DNA of 6,357 bases from contig JACMMM010000521.1 of assembly GCA_014379065.1 (NCBI GenBank), forward strand, positions 1-6,357. Reading direction: 5' to 3'. This stretch comes from Saprospiraceae bacterium (GTDB taxonomy: Bacteria > Bacteroidota > Bacteroidia > Chitinophagales > Saprospiraceae). Below are positions 6,061 through 6,357 of the stretch, one piece after another. A program made the translations under genes and the position numbers. Position 1 is the first letter of the stretch; every line of letters starts with the position of its first letter. Below the pieces are notes generated by a model that saw nothing but the letters and a program-made list of their open reading frames with translations, did not search any database and was not told where the DNA came from.

Positions 6061-6357
6061 CTAGTTCAAAAACTTAGGCACATACCCCTCCCTCTTCGCC
6101 TCCAAATACTGCGCCGCCGTATCCCTTACCGTTTGCTCAAAAGGCAAATATTCAAACCCAAACACCGAGCGCGATTTCTCGTTCCCATAAGTGTAATACG
6201 TCACGCTTGCTCGGGCGCTTTCCTTTGTGGCAAGCGGTGTAGTGCCCAAGATTTTTTCTTTTAGCCACTCTACCCGCCAGGCCACTTCGGCTAAAAAAGG
6301 CCCGATGGTGACGGACGGCGGAGGAACACCCAACTCTTTGGCGATCATGCCGAAAAA
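6061..6357 (-). CDS. Extended SDR / NAD-dependent epimerase-reductase, C-terminal part
   Basis: Only the last 98 residues are in the window; the frame is open to the right edge and the start lies outside. The visible part fits the substrate-binding C-terminus of extended short-chain dehydrogenases, of the dihydroflavonol-4-reductase-like or NAD-dependent epimerase type. It has IAKELGVPPPSVTIGPFLAE (the usual pattern of IA..LG.PPP followed by a helix), a central segment with SARASVTYYTYGNEKSRSVF, and the closing FGFEYLPFEQTVRDTAAQYL, typical of the last helix of these enzymes. The Rossmann fold and YxxxK active site would be in the missing part, so substrate and cofactor cannot be assigned. 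The ATG at 6348 is an internal Met, not the start. The gene ends with TAG at 6061. Confidence 0.75.
   Translation of the reverse strand, partial: FFGMIAKELGVPPPSVTIGPFLAEVAWRVEWLKEKILGTTPLATKESARASVTYYTYGNEKSRSVFGFEYLPFEQTVRDTAAQYLEAKREGYVPKFLN

Overview
The window looks like chromosomal DNA of a member of the Bacteroidota, possibly a Saprospiraceae/Chitinophagia-type lineage; the phylum is more secure than the family. The reasons are the sequence style of the DNA polymerase III alpha subunit (N-terminus FAHLHCHTQYSLLDG, followed by a PHP domain with all metal ligands), TAnnTTTG promoter boxes upstream of two genes, and the lack of convincing Shine-Dalgarno sequences. All three genes are on the minus strand. 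The long plus-strand ORFs are shadows.

From right to left (direction of transcription): (1) 6061-6357 is the C-terminal end of an extended short-chain dehydrogenase/reductase (NAD-dependent epimerase or dihydroflavonol-reductase type), cut by the window edge. (2) A 122-bp gap holds a small AATCCGTGT direct repeat and a probable promoter. (3) 4922-5938 encodes a PLD-like protein with one HxK(x4)D(x6)GSxN motif. Its reading frame contains a 57-bp block made of two inverted copies of a palindromic repeat, read in frame as RNAVPA and RNSVPA. (4) A 96-bp gap holds the dnaE promoter candidate and a third copy of the same palindrome, placed so that it would form a hairpin in the dnaE leader. (5) 44-4825 encodes DnaE, 1593 aa, interrupted by a full-length 417-aa intein (residues 708-1124) with a LAGLIDADG homing endonuclease. 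After splicing the polymerase would be 1176 aa, normal for the family. (6) A different GC-rich imperfect palindrome lies just past the dnaE stop codon.

The three genes show no sign of forming one operon: each of the two complete ones has its own gap and promoter candidate. Two things stand out. The first is a complete, apparently active mobile intein in an essential replication gene, at a different site from the cyanobacterial split DnaE intein, whose site is empty here. The second is a short palindromic repeat family, open in all six frames, found both in the dnaE leader and in frame inside a coding gene, comparable to the Rickettsia palindromic elements. I see no phage, CRISPR, tRNA or rRNA sequence.
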